Part shown: in pieces, positions 1 to 5,493 of the stretch | How positions within the stretch are numbered: the first letter of the stretch is position 1 | How the letters are laid out: every line of letters begins with the position of its first letter | Assembly (NCBI GenBank): GCA_029942265.1 | Contig: JAOZTO010000191.1 | Coordinates: 1-5,493 of the forward strand | DNA from: Desulfocapsa sp. | GTDB lineage: Bacteria; Desulfobacterota; Desulfobulbia; Desulfobulbales; Desulfocapsaceae | Direction of reading: 5' to 3' | Length of the DNA stretch: 5,493 bases | Notes under the pieces: generated by a model | The model's input: the letters and a program-made list of their open reading frames with translations, nothing else | What the model was told of the DNA's origin: nothing | Databases searched by the model: none | Position numbers and translations under genes: made by a program

Positions 1-40
1 CGGCTTGTGAACTATATTTGTTCATATGTGAACAAGCCGG
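1..40 (-). terminator. Inverted repeat after the operon, possible terminator (incomplete view)
   Basis: An 8-base arm at 1-8 (CGGCTTGT) pairs perfectly with 32-39 (ACAAGCCG), starting about 40 bases after the stop of the last gene. Inside, GAAC at 9-12 can pair with GTTC at 20-23, extending the stem with a one-sided bulge; alternatively GTTCA at 20-24 can pair with TGAAC at 29-33. The T-run expected of an intrinsic terminator on the minus strand would lie left of base 1 and cannot be seen. There is no T-run after base 40, so it is not a plus-strand terminator. It could also be an operator-like site or an intergenic repeat. Confidence 0.4.
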
Positions 41-80
41 ATCGAACGAAGATGAGGTGCTAGCCGAATATTTACGTTAT

Positions 81-653
81 CTATTTCCAATCAAGTATAA
101 TATGAAGTGCTTGGGTAACCTTTTCTTCTGCTACAATGGTATCGGAAGTTAAGAGAGTCTCAATGTTATCCATCTTGTTCTGAAGACCACCAGCTGCGAC
201 CTCAAGATTTTGAATGGTTTCCGCAGCTGTACTTTCAGTAACATCCATCGCTTGACGTAAATCTTCTGCACTACGTAGAAGACCACGCATAGTAGAAATT
301 CGTTCAAGTCTCAGGAAAAGTTCTGTGAAATTAATTGGTTTTTCCAGGTAATCAGAGGCACCTTTTTTCATTGCCTCAACAGCAGTGTCAACAGAAGAGT
401 GAGCAGTTATAAGTATAACTTCGATATTTCTGTTAAGTTCCTTGGCAAACTCAAGGACTTCAATTCCTCCAATATCTCCAGGCATCATGAGGTCTGTAAG
501 AACGACGTCAATATGATTACTAGAGAGCATATCATTCCCCTTATATCCATCCTCAGCCAATAAGACTTCGTACTGCTCTTTTTTTAGGCGTTGTTCAAGA
601 AGTCTTCTGATAACAGGATCATCATCAACAACAAGTATGGTCAGGTTATTCAT
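81..653 (-). CDS. Response regulator: receiver domain with a C-terminal helical tail, no output domain
   Basis: A 190-residue cytoplasmic protein. Residues 4-120 form a receiver domain with the acidic pair D10/D11 (in VVDDDP), phosphoacceptor D54 (TDLMMPG), T83 (LITAHSS) and K105 (YLEKPI), so it should accept phosphate, most likely from the CheA of this cluster. The style (TAH, AMKKGASDYLEKP) resembles receivers of NtrC-type regulators, but no ATPase or helix-turn-helix domain follows. Instead residues about 123-190 are predicted by eye to be mostly helical and polar with spaced Leu/Met/Ile (LLRSAEDLRQAM, NLEVAAGGLQNKMDNIETLL), suggesting a coiled coil or dimerisation/partner-binding helix. 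The loop after D54 (PGDIGGIE) is one residue longer than the usual PGMDGIE. It lies 9 bases after cheR with a coupled ribosome binding site, and an inverted repeat follows, so it seems to be the last gene of the operon. It may replace CheY or act as a phosphate sink; the sequence does not decide. I do not recognise a gene name. Confidence 0.92.
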   Translation of the reverse strand: MNNLTILVVDDDPVIRRLLEQRLKKEQYEVLLAEDGYKGNDMLSSNHIDVVLTDLMMPGDIGGIEVLEFAKELNRNIEVILITAHSSVDTAVEAMKKGASDYLEKPINFTELFLRLERISTMRGLLRSAEDLRQAMDVTESTAAETIQNLEVAAGGLQNKMDNIETLLTSDTIVAEEKVTQALHIILDWK

Positions 654-660
654 TACAAAA

Positions 661-665
661 CCTCA
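661..665 (-). promoter_or_regulatory. Ribosome binding site of the last gene, overlapping the cheR stop
   Basis: On the minus strand TGAGG combines the cheR stop codon TGA with a GAGG Shine-Dalgarno core, 7 bases before the ATG at 653. Ribosomes ending cheR would sit on this site, so the downstream receiver gene is probably translationally coupled to cheR. Confidence 0.65.
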
Positions 666-1505
666 GTTTTTTTTCTGGTAGAAAATGGATCGTAAATGTC
701 TTTTGGGGATAAATCGTGGACATATGCCAGTAAGAGATTCAGTTGATCCTATAATAAGAAAGCCATCGTCTGCCAGACTATCGGCCAATTTATTGAAAAG
801 TTTTTTACGATCTGCAAGGGTGAAATAGATTGCAACGTTACGACAAAAAATAATATCAAATTTTCCAAGCCCAGTGAAAGGTAGCATGAGATTTAATTTA
901 CGAAAATTAACCATACTTCTCAATTCATCTTTTACTTTCCACGAATCACCAAACAGCGTGAAATACTTTTGAAGTGTTTGTCTTGGAAGACCACGTTCTA
1001 TCTCAAATTTATTATACTTACCATAACTAGCTTGTTTTACAGCATTATCGGATATATCAGTTCCAAGGAGCTTAAAATTGAACTTATCCATCTGTGAACT
1101 AAGTAGATCAAGAATAGTCATTGCAACAGAATACAATTCTTGCCCAGTTGAGGATGCTGCACTCCAGATTTTAATATTTGTTTTAAGTCGTGGTGATCCA
1201 GGAGCACGAAGATCTATGATTTCAGGTAATATTTTATGTTGCAGGAGTTCAAAAGGGCCATTATCTCGAAAGAATAAGGTTTCATTAGTGGAAATAGCAT
1301 CTATTATTTTCCGTTCAATAGCTTTACTAGCTTCACGTTTAGCCTTATCGCATAATTGCTGATAGGAAGAACAACCAAGTTGTTCAGCAATAGAAGAGAG
1401 TCTGGTCTCAAAAAGATACGACTTGCTTTGATCCAAATATATCCCAGATATATCGTGGATGTATTGAGCAATGTTTTTTAACTCTGTAGGCGTAATCTTT
1501 ATCAT
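663..1505 (-). CDS. cheR: Chemoreceptor glutamate methyltransferase CheR
   Basis: Uses S-adenosylmethionine to methylate glutamates on the cytoplasmic part of chemoreceptors, opposing CheB. The 280 residues match the usual CheR length. The N-terminal helical domain covers about 5-90 (SGIYLDQSKSYLFETRL, then STNETLFFRD at 72-81, the conserved segment next to the active site). The Rossmann methyltransferase domain follows: IWSAASSTGQE (113-123) forms the S-adenosylmethionine loop, GTDIS (148-152) carries the acidic ribose-binding Asp150, and FDIIFCRNV (216-224) and DGFLIIGSTESL (247-258) complete the core. Two positions differ from the usual consensus: GQELYS where GQEPYS is common, and NVAIYF where NVLIYF is common. 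The ATG at 1505 is the first possible ATG, GTG or TTG start in this frame after an in-frame TAA (the cheB stop) and fits the family N terminus, but it has no clear Shine-Dalgarno sequence; a 10-codon frame overlaps it as ATGA. Its TGA forms part of the ribosome binding site of the next gene. Confidence 0.96.
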   Translation of the reverse strand: MIKITPTELKNIAQYIHDISGIYLDQSKSYLFETRLSSIAEQLGCSSYQQLCDKAKREASKAIERKIIDAISTNETLFFRDNGPFELLQHKILPEIIDLRAPGSPRLKTNIKIWSAASSTGQELYSVAMTILDLLSSQMDKFNFKLLGTDISDNAVKQASYGKYNKFEIERGLPRQTLQKYFTLFGDSWKVKDELRSMVNFRKLNLMLPFTGLGKFDIIFCRNVAIYFTLADRKKLFNKLADSLADDGFLIIGSTESLTGICPRFIPKRHLRSIFYQKKN

Positions 1506-1534
1506 AAGTATTTGAAAGGAATTGATCTTGACAT
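1502..1534 (-). other. Possible 10-codon leader frame overlapping the cheR start
   Basis: In the cheB-cheR gap, an ATG at 1534 opens a frame of ten codons (MSRSIPFKYL) whose TGA overlaps the cheR ATG as ATGA. This arrangement would allow translational coupling to cheR, which has no visible Shine-Dalgarno sequence of its own. However, the small frame lacks a clear ribosome binding site too, and short frames with such overlaps arise by chance. It is noted as a possibility only. Confidence 0.15.
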
Positions 1535-1544
1535 AAGTGGAGTA

Positions 1545-2690
1545 TTATCGAACGCTTTTGACAATTTCATCAGCAATTTTATTTAACGGAGCGATCACAT
1601 CAGCAAGTCCGGATTCAATCGGTTTTTTTGGCATACCAAAAACAACACAAGTATCTTCGCTCTGGGCTATGATTGTTGCTCCTTTTTGTTTTAAGATTTC
1701 AAGTCCCTTTGTTCCATCAGATCCCATACCGGTCATGATTACGGCCGTGGTTCGACCAACATAATAATCACCAACGGATCGGAATAAGTAATCAGCAGAA
1801 GGGCGGCAAGAATTTTCAGGTGGGTCGTTAGTGATTTTAATTTGTCGATTTCTACCATCTGCACTGGCAACAAGTCTCATCTGTTTACCGCCTGGTGCAA
1901 TGTATACAGTGTTATCCTGTAAATCTTCTCTGTCCTGGGCTTCTTTGACTGTCAGGGCACATTTGTTATCCAGACTCGTAGCAAGAGATTTAGTGAAAAC
2001 AGGTGGCATATGCTGAACGATTACAATGGGGACGCCAAGGTCACCTGGCAACATCGGAAGCATTTGGGTTAGTGCATTTGGACCACCCGTGGAAATACCA
2101 ATAGTAATAATTTCAGACTTACCTCTACGGACGGCAGGCTTTGAAGATATTGTATTTATGCTAGATGTATTTGTTGATTGGCGAGCAGTAGATAATGGTT
2201 TTAGTGCTGGTCGGCGAACCGGTTTATTTATTTTATTAAATTTCCCTTTATTAATAAGGAGTGATGATGCATTTCTAGAACTTTTAAATTCTCTGATAAT
2301 AGGTGCTATTGAATCTTTTAGTTGTTTTTTGCTCTCAGCAGGGTTTTTAGATGTGGGTTTAAGAATAAAGTCAAATGCACCTAATTCAAGAGCTTTCATG
2401 GTCATCTCTCCACCATCGGTGGTGAGAGTAGAAACCATTATTGCACCGGTTTTGGGGTAACTCTTATGCAATTCACGTAAAACTTCTATGCCGTTCATTT
2501 CTGGCATTTCGATATCTAGCGTTAGTAAATCTGGTTTCAGCGTTTTTATTTTAGACATGGCAATTTTGCCATTGTGGGCGACACCTACTACCTCAACACC
2601 TGGTATTTCAGAAAGAATATCTGAAACAGCTTTACGATATACAATAGTGTCATCAACAACGAGAATACGGAGTTTTTTACCAATCAACAT
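1545..2690 (-). CDS. cheB: Chemoreceptor glutamate methylesterase CheB (receiver plus esterase)
   Basis: Removes methyl groups from receptor glutamate methyl esters (and typically deamidates receptor glutamines); phosphorylation of its receiver by CheA activates it, which gives adaptation. The 381 residues form a receiver domain at about 7-125 with acidic pair D13/D14, phosphoacceptor D59 (in LDIEMPEMNG), S87/T88 and K111. A long basic, Ser/Thr/Asn-rich linker follows (about 137-192). The esterase domain (about 193-381) has all three expected catalytic residues: S200 in GISTGGP, H227 in VQHMPP and D325 in GMGSDG. The start at 2690 overlaps the cheW stop as TAATG; a purine-rich AGAAGAGA at 2698-2705 can act as its ribosome binding site. 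The product should be active as far as the motifs show. It is followed by cheR after about 39 bases. The linker is longer than in enterobacterial CheB, but linker length varies widely in the family. Confidence 0.97.
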   Translation of the reverse strand: MLIGKKLRILVVDDTIVYRKAVSDILSEIPGVEVVGVAHNGKIAMSKIKTLKPDLLTLDIEMPEMNGIEVLRELHKSYPKTGAIMVSTLTTDGGEMTMKALELGAFDFILKPTSKNPAESKKQLKDSIAPIIREFKSSRNASSLLINKGKFNKINKPVRRPALKPLSTARQSTNTSSINTISSKPAVRRGKSEIITIGISTGGPNALTQMLPMLPGDLGVPIVIVQHMPPVFTKSLATSLDNKCALTVKEAQDREDLQDNTVYIAPGGKQMRLVASADGRNRQIKITNDPPENSCRPSADYLFRSVGDYYVGRTTAVIMTGMGSDGTKGLEILKQKGATIIAQSEDTCVVFGMPKKPIESGLADVIAPLNKIADEIVKSVR

Positions 2691-3151
2691 TATTTTGTCT
2701 CTTCTAATCGCAGAACTTTATCAACATCTAAGATACCAATAAGTTTGTCTTTTGTTTTGTAAACGCCAGTGAAAAAATTCCCTTGAATTCCCGCCATATT
2801 TGATGGGGGAGGTTCAAACTTTGTGGTGTCTGCCTGGACAACATCACTAATTTTTTTCACTAACAACCCAATATGTTCACCCTTAGAGTTCACAATGATA
2901 TTACGTGGATCGTGGGAGAGATTTGTAGTACCTAACCCAAGTTTTTTGCTGAGGTCTATACTAGTGATAATTTGGCCACGAAGATTCAGGATACCAAGGA
3001 CATAACTTGGTGCCTGTGGGACAGTTGTCATGTCAATGAGTTTGTTGATTTCCTGTATTTTAAGGATATCCATACCACAAAGAGCGTCACCAACAAAAAA
3101 TGTGGATAGTTCCACAAGGTTCTGGTTGACTGAATCGTTTTGGTTGTTCAT
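2690..3151 (-). CDS. cheW: Chemotaxis coupling protein CheW
   Basis: Single-domain adaptor that links CheA to chemoreceptors in the cytoplasmic signalling array. The 153 residues are a normal length for CheW and cover one CheW fold from about residue 12 to the end. Recognisable parts are the first strand (VELSTFFVGD), the segment before the second subdomain (VPQAPSYVLGILNLRGQI, with the conserved NLRG), the IGLLV strand, and the closing strand KLIGILDVDKVL. The start at 3151 is fixed by a good Shine-Dalgarno sequence (AGGAG, 8 bases upstream) and by alignment to the family N terminus. It lies between cheA and cheB; its TAA overlaps the cheB ATG by one base, so the two are probably translationally coupled. 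Being encoded with a CheA that already holds two CheW-like regions, it probably serves as the separate receptor coupler of this system. That last point is inference. Confidence 0.96.
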   Translation of the reverse strand: MNNQNDSVNQNLVELSTFFVGDALCGMDILKIQEINKLIDMTTVPQAPSYVLGILNLRGQIITSIDLSKKLGLGTTNLSHDPRNIIVNSKGEHIGLLVKKISDVVQADTTKFEPPPSNMAGIQGNFFTGVYKTKDKLIGILDVDKVLRLEETK

Positions 3152-3159
3152 TTGCTGTT

Positions 3160-3164
3160 CTCCT
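3160..3164 (-). promoter_or_regulatory. Ribosome binding site of cheW
   Basis: AGGAG on the minus strand, 8 bases before the ATG at 3151. It is the strongest Shine-Dalgarno match in the window and sits within the short cheA-cheW gap, so cheW can be translated independently of cheA. Confidence 0.8.
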
Positions 3165-3187
3165 GCTTAAATACGTGTTACCTGATT

Positions 3188-5493
3188 TTAGAATGATTGC
3201 TTGACGTAATGATGAACAGAGGCCATGAGTTTTTCTTTGTCGAGTTTTATGTGATATTCATCAACTCCAACGGCTTTTCCTTTTGCCACATCCTCTTCAC
3301 CGGCAAGTGTTGTCAATGCAATTATAGGAATCTTAGAAAAGCGAGCATCTTTTCGTATGGTTTCTGTCAATTGAAAACCATCCATGTTTGGCATCTCAAT
3401 ATCTGTTACGACTATGCTAATTTCGTCACCATGTTCCTGTAAAAGATCCCAAGCGATGGCACCATCTTCACCTTCGATAACTTCATAGCCTGATTCGGTC
3501 ATGTAATTTCTTACCTGATTCCTGAAAAAATTTGAATCTTCTGCAATAAGAATAACTGGTGTTTTTGAATCATCGTTCTCTGCTTCGTATATTGCCTGAT
3601 TTTCAAACCATTCAGGGAATAAAGACTCAACCACCTCGAAAATATCAACAAGCATCGTGGTCTGCCCTTTGATGATAGTTGAACCCATTATTCCTGGTTG
3701 TTTTAAGGTTGTATCGTCAATTGATACAGAAATTTCAAGTGCATCTATTGGTCCTATAGCAAGTAATCCAACAATCTGAGACGCAATGTTGAAAACTATA
3801 ACAAGTAGATCTTCATGGTCTGCTATGGGGTTAACCATAGCTACATCATCGACGGCAATAAGCGAGAGACTTCCACCTCGATATTGCATAACCCTCTTAC
3901 CGCCAAGTTCTTCTATGTCAGAACGTTTGATCTTTTCTATTCGTTCAACCTGATTAAGAGGAACGGCAAATTGTTCTGTTTCTGAACTTCTAAAGGTCAG
4001 TAGTGCCTGTTTGTCTTTTTGTGCCTTGACAAGTTCCTCTGCAGCCTGAGCTACTTCGCTAGCTCTGTCAGAGCCATCAAGTGAAGTAAGTTCAGCCATG
4101 ATGGCAATATTGGCAACATCAAGGATGAGTGCAATACGACCATCACCCATAATAGTGGCTCCTGCATACCCTTTGCAGTTTTGTAGGTGCTTTCCTAATG
4201 GTTTTATTACAATTTCTTCAGAATCTTGTAGTTTGTCAACAATAAGGCCGTATTTAAGGGATCCATTTGACACAACGACAATATTTAATGCACTAGATGC
4301 AGTGTATCGTCTATCGCTAATAATTCTTTCTGGAGTTTCTCCATTATCTGCTACATCTGAAGAGAGTGTGTCATCCTCACCAAGTGGGGTGTCCTTTCCT
4401 CTGCGATCTGAGATTCGATCTCTTCTGTCAGTTTGTAATGAATTATCATCTTGATTATAATATGTTCTATCGACATTGAGAACATCAGCAAGCCGTATCA
4501 GTGGAAGAAGATTTCCGCGAAGTCTTACAACTTCAGCGGTACCAACACGTTCTATTCGGTCTTTTACCTGTCCGGCAGGAATACGGAGCAATTCTTCAAG
4601 ATTCACTTGAGGAATTGCATAGCGTTCACCACCAGTCATAATAATCTGGCAGGGGATAATAGCGAGGGTCAGTGGTAGTTTAATGTAAATAGTCGTTCCC
4701 TGCCCAACCTCAGAAATAATATCAACCTGACCACCAAGTTGATCGAGATTTGTTTTAACAACGTCCATACCAACGCCACGACCAGAAACATCCGTGACCT
4801 CTTTGGCTGTTGAGAATCCTGGCAGAAGAATAAGGTTGACCTTTTCCTTCTCGGACATGAGTTGTGCTTGTTCGGTGGTAATTAAGCCTTTGTTGATAGC
4901 AGCTTCAGCAAGCACATCACCATCCAATCCCTTACCGTCATCGCTGATTTCGATTACGACCTGTCCTGCCGCATGATATGCTTTAAGGATAACAAGACCC
5001 TTTGCTGATTTTCCAAGTTTGGTTCGAATGTCTGGCATCTCAATGCCATGATCGACAGAGTTACGGATGAGGTGTGTTAATGGATCGTTGATGGACTCAA
5101 TAATAGTTTTATCAAGCTCTACATCTTTTCCAACAATGGTAAGGTCTATATCTTTGTTTAATTTTGCTGAAAGATCGCGGACAACCCTTGGAAATTTTCC
5201 AAAAACATTACCAATAGGTTGCATACGAGTCAGCATAATAGCTTCTTGTAGTTCGGAGGTGATTGAATCGATTCGCTGGCCTACATTTTCAGCATTTTGG
5301 GTGTCACCAGACGATAGAGTTTGCAATAATTGATTACGACTGAGGACAAGTTCGCCAGCGAGTGTCATTAAAGAATCTAGTAAGCTTACGTGAACTCTGA
5401 TGCTTGTATCGACTTTAACCTTTGCAACTTTTTTCTGTACATTTGGTTTTGCAACCGTTTTGTTTTTAGGTGCTGTAGGTGCTGTAGGTGCTG
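3188..5493 (-). CDS. cheA: Hybrid chemotaxis histidine kinase CheA with two CheW-like regions and a receiver domain (5' partial)
   Basis: Cytoplasmic kinase that takes signals from chemoreceptors and phosphorylates response regulators. The frame stays open to the right edge, so an internal Met at 5368 is not the start; 767 residues are visible and the N-terminal HPt domain with the phosphorylated His is outside. Visible residues: a Thr-Ala-Pro/Lys-rich linker (1-28), the dimerisation helices starting SIRVHVSLLDSLM, then the HATPase with N box (HLIRNSVDHG, Asn144), G1 box DDGKG (184-188), G2 GRGVGMD (237-243) and G3 GQGT (263-266). A CheW-like P5 region follows (about 273-470), broken by a charged insert at 346-399, then a second, more diverged CheW-like region (about 494-629). 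Last is a receiver domain (about 645-767) with an acidic pair E651/D652, phosphoacceptor D697, T727 and K749, all present. Ordinary CheA has one CheW-like domain and no receiver. The stop is 36 bases before cheW. Family assignment is very secure; the role of the receiver (phosphate sink or feedback) is inferred. Confidence 0.97.
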   Translation of the reverse strand, partial: APTAPTAPKNKTVAKPNVQKKVAKVKVDTSIRVHVSLLDSLMTLAGELVLSRNQLLQTLSSGDTQNAENVGQRIDSITSELQEAIMLTRMQPIGNVFGKFPRVVRDLSAKLNKDIDLTIVGKDVELDKTIIESINDPLTHLIRNSVDHGIEMPDIRTKLGKSAKGLVILKAYHAAGQVVIEISDDGKGLDGDVLAEAAINKGLITTEQAQLMSEKEKVNLILLPGFSTAKEVTDVSGRGVGMDVVKTNLDQLGGQVDIISEVGQGTTIYIKLPLTLAIIPCQIIMTGGERYAIPQVNLEELLRIPAGQVKDRIERVGTAEVVRLRGNLLPLIRLADVLNVDRTYYNQDDNSLQTDRRDRISDRRGKDTPLGEDDTLSSDVADNGETPERIISDRRYTASSALNIVVVSNGSLKYGLIVDKLQDSEEIVIKPLGKHLQNCKGYAGATIMGDGRIALILDVANIAIMAELTSLDGSDRASEVAQAAEELVKAQKDKQALLTFRSSETEQFAVPLNQVERIEKIKRSDIEELGGKRVMQYRGGSLSLIAVDDVAMVNPIADHEDLLVIVFNIASQIVGLLAIGPIDALEISVSIDDTTLKQPGIMGSTIIKGQTTMLVDIFEVVESLFPEWFENQAIYEAENDDSKTPVILIAEDSNFFRNQVRNYMTESGYEVIEGEDGAIAWDLLQEHGDEISIVVTDIEMPNMDGFQLTETIRKDARFSKIPIIALTTLAGEEDVAKGKAVGVDEYHIKLDKEKLMASVHHYVKQSF
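5468..5493 (-). repeat. 9-bp tandem repeat coding for Thr-Ala-Pro in the CheA linker
   Basis: The unit AGGTGCTGT (plus strand) occurs at 5468-5476 and 5477-5485 and continues for 8 of 9 bases to the window edge, without a mismatch. On the coding strand each unit reads Thr-Ala-Pro. It lies in the flexible linker before the CheA dimerisation domain and may continue outside the window. Perfect in-frame 9-bp units change linker length without breaking the frame. Confidence 0.85.

Noticed and set aside
1..25. Start of another minus-strand gene at the ATG at 25 (MNKYSSQA...)
   Set aside because: Only eight codons are visible, no ribosome binding site precedes it, and it sits inside an inverted repeat; it cannot be supported from this window.
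200..290. A CheZ-like phosphatase motif in the tail of the last receiver protein (MDVTES resembling the DLTGQ of CheZ)
   Set aside because: Only the Asp and Thr agree; the essential Gln is replaced by Ser and the tail is far shorter than CheZ, so the likeness is superficial.
1528..1560. A TTGACA hexamer on the plus strand as a promoter
   Set aside because: No -10-like hexamer is found at 16-18 bases; the TATTAT nearby is too close, and no plus-strand gene follows.
2026..2460. A 144-codon plus-strand open frame opposite cheB
   Set aside because: It lies entirely inside a well-supported cheB gene, has no recognisable domain and no upstream ribosome binding site; it is a shadow frame. The same applies to the other plus-strand frames across cheA, cheW, cheB and cheR.
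3188..5368. A CheA starting at the Met at 5368
   Set aside because: The frame remains open to the right edge and the upstream residues (SIRVHVSLLDSL) belong to the CheA dimerisation helix, so this Met is internal and the gene is partial.

Overview
The whole window is one minus-strand chemosensory gene cluster, read from right to left. It runs: cheA (5' end beyond the right edge), cheW, cheB, cheR, then a short response regulator with a helical tail. All five genes are on the same strand with gaps or overlaps of -1 to about 39 bases. No promoter or terminator is visible between them, so they look like a single operon whose promoter lies off the right edge. No stretch longer than about 80 bases lacks a gene.

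The cluster encodes the core of a two-component chemosensory pathway. CheA is the receptor-coupled histidine kinase. Here it is a hybrid, with two CheW-like regions and a C-terminal receiver domain. CheW couples the kinase to chemoreceptors. CheR methylates receptors and CheB, once phosphorylated, demethylates them, which gives adaptation. The last gene encodes a receiver protein without a DNA-binding or enzymatic domain. It is the best candidate in view for the output or phosphate-sink protein. No chemoreceptor, CheD, CheC/CheX/CheZ or simple single-domain CheY is seen; they may lie outside the window.

The DNA is AT-leaning and the proteins are rich in K, I, N and S. The hybrid CheA layout, the CheR and CheB sequence style and the gene order remind me most of Desulfobacterota (deltaproteobacterial sulfate reducers and relatives). 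This is an impression from family knowledge, not a search result, and other Gram-negative phyla remain possible.

Nothing here is clearly a new system. Points worth a second look are the duplicated CheW-like region and its charged insert in CheA, the unusual receiver loop and helical tail of the last gene, two substitutions in CheR motifs, a 10-codon reading frame that overlaps the cheR start, and an inverted repeat with competing pairings at the left edge.
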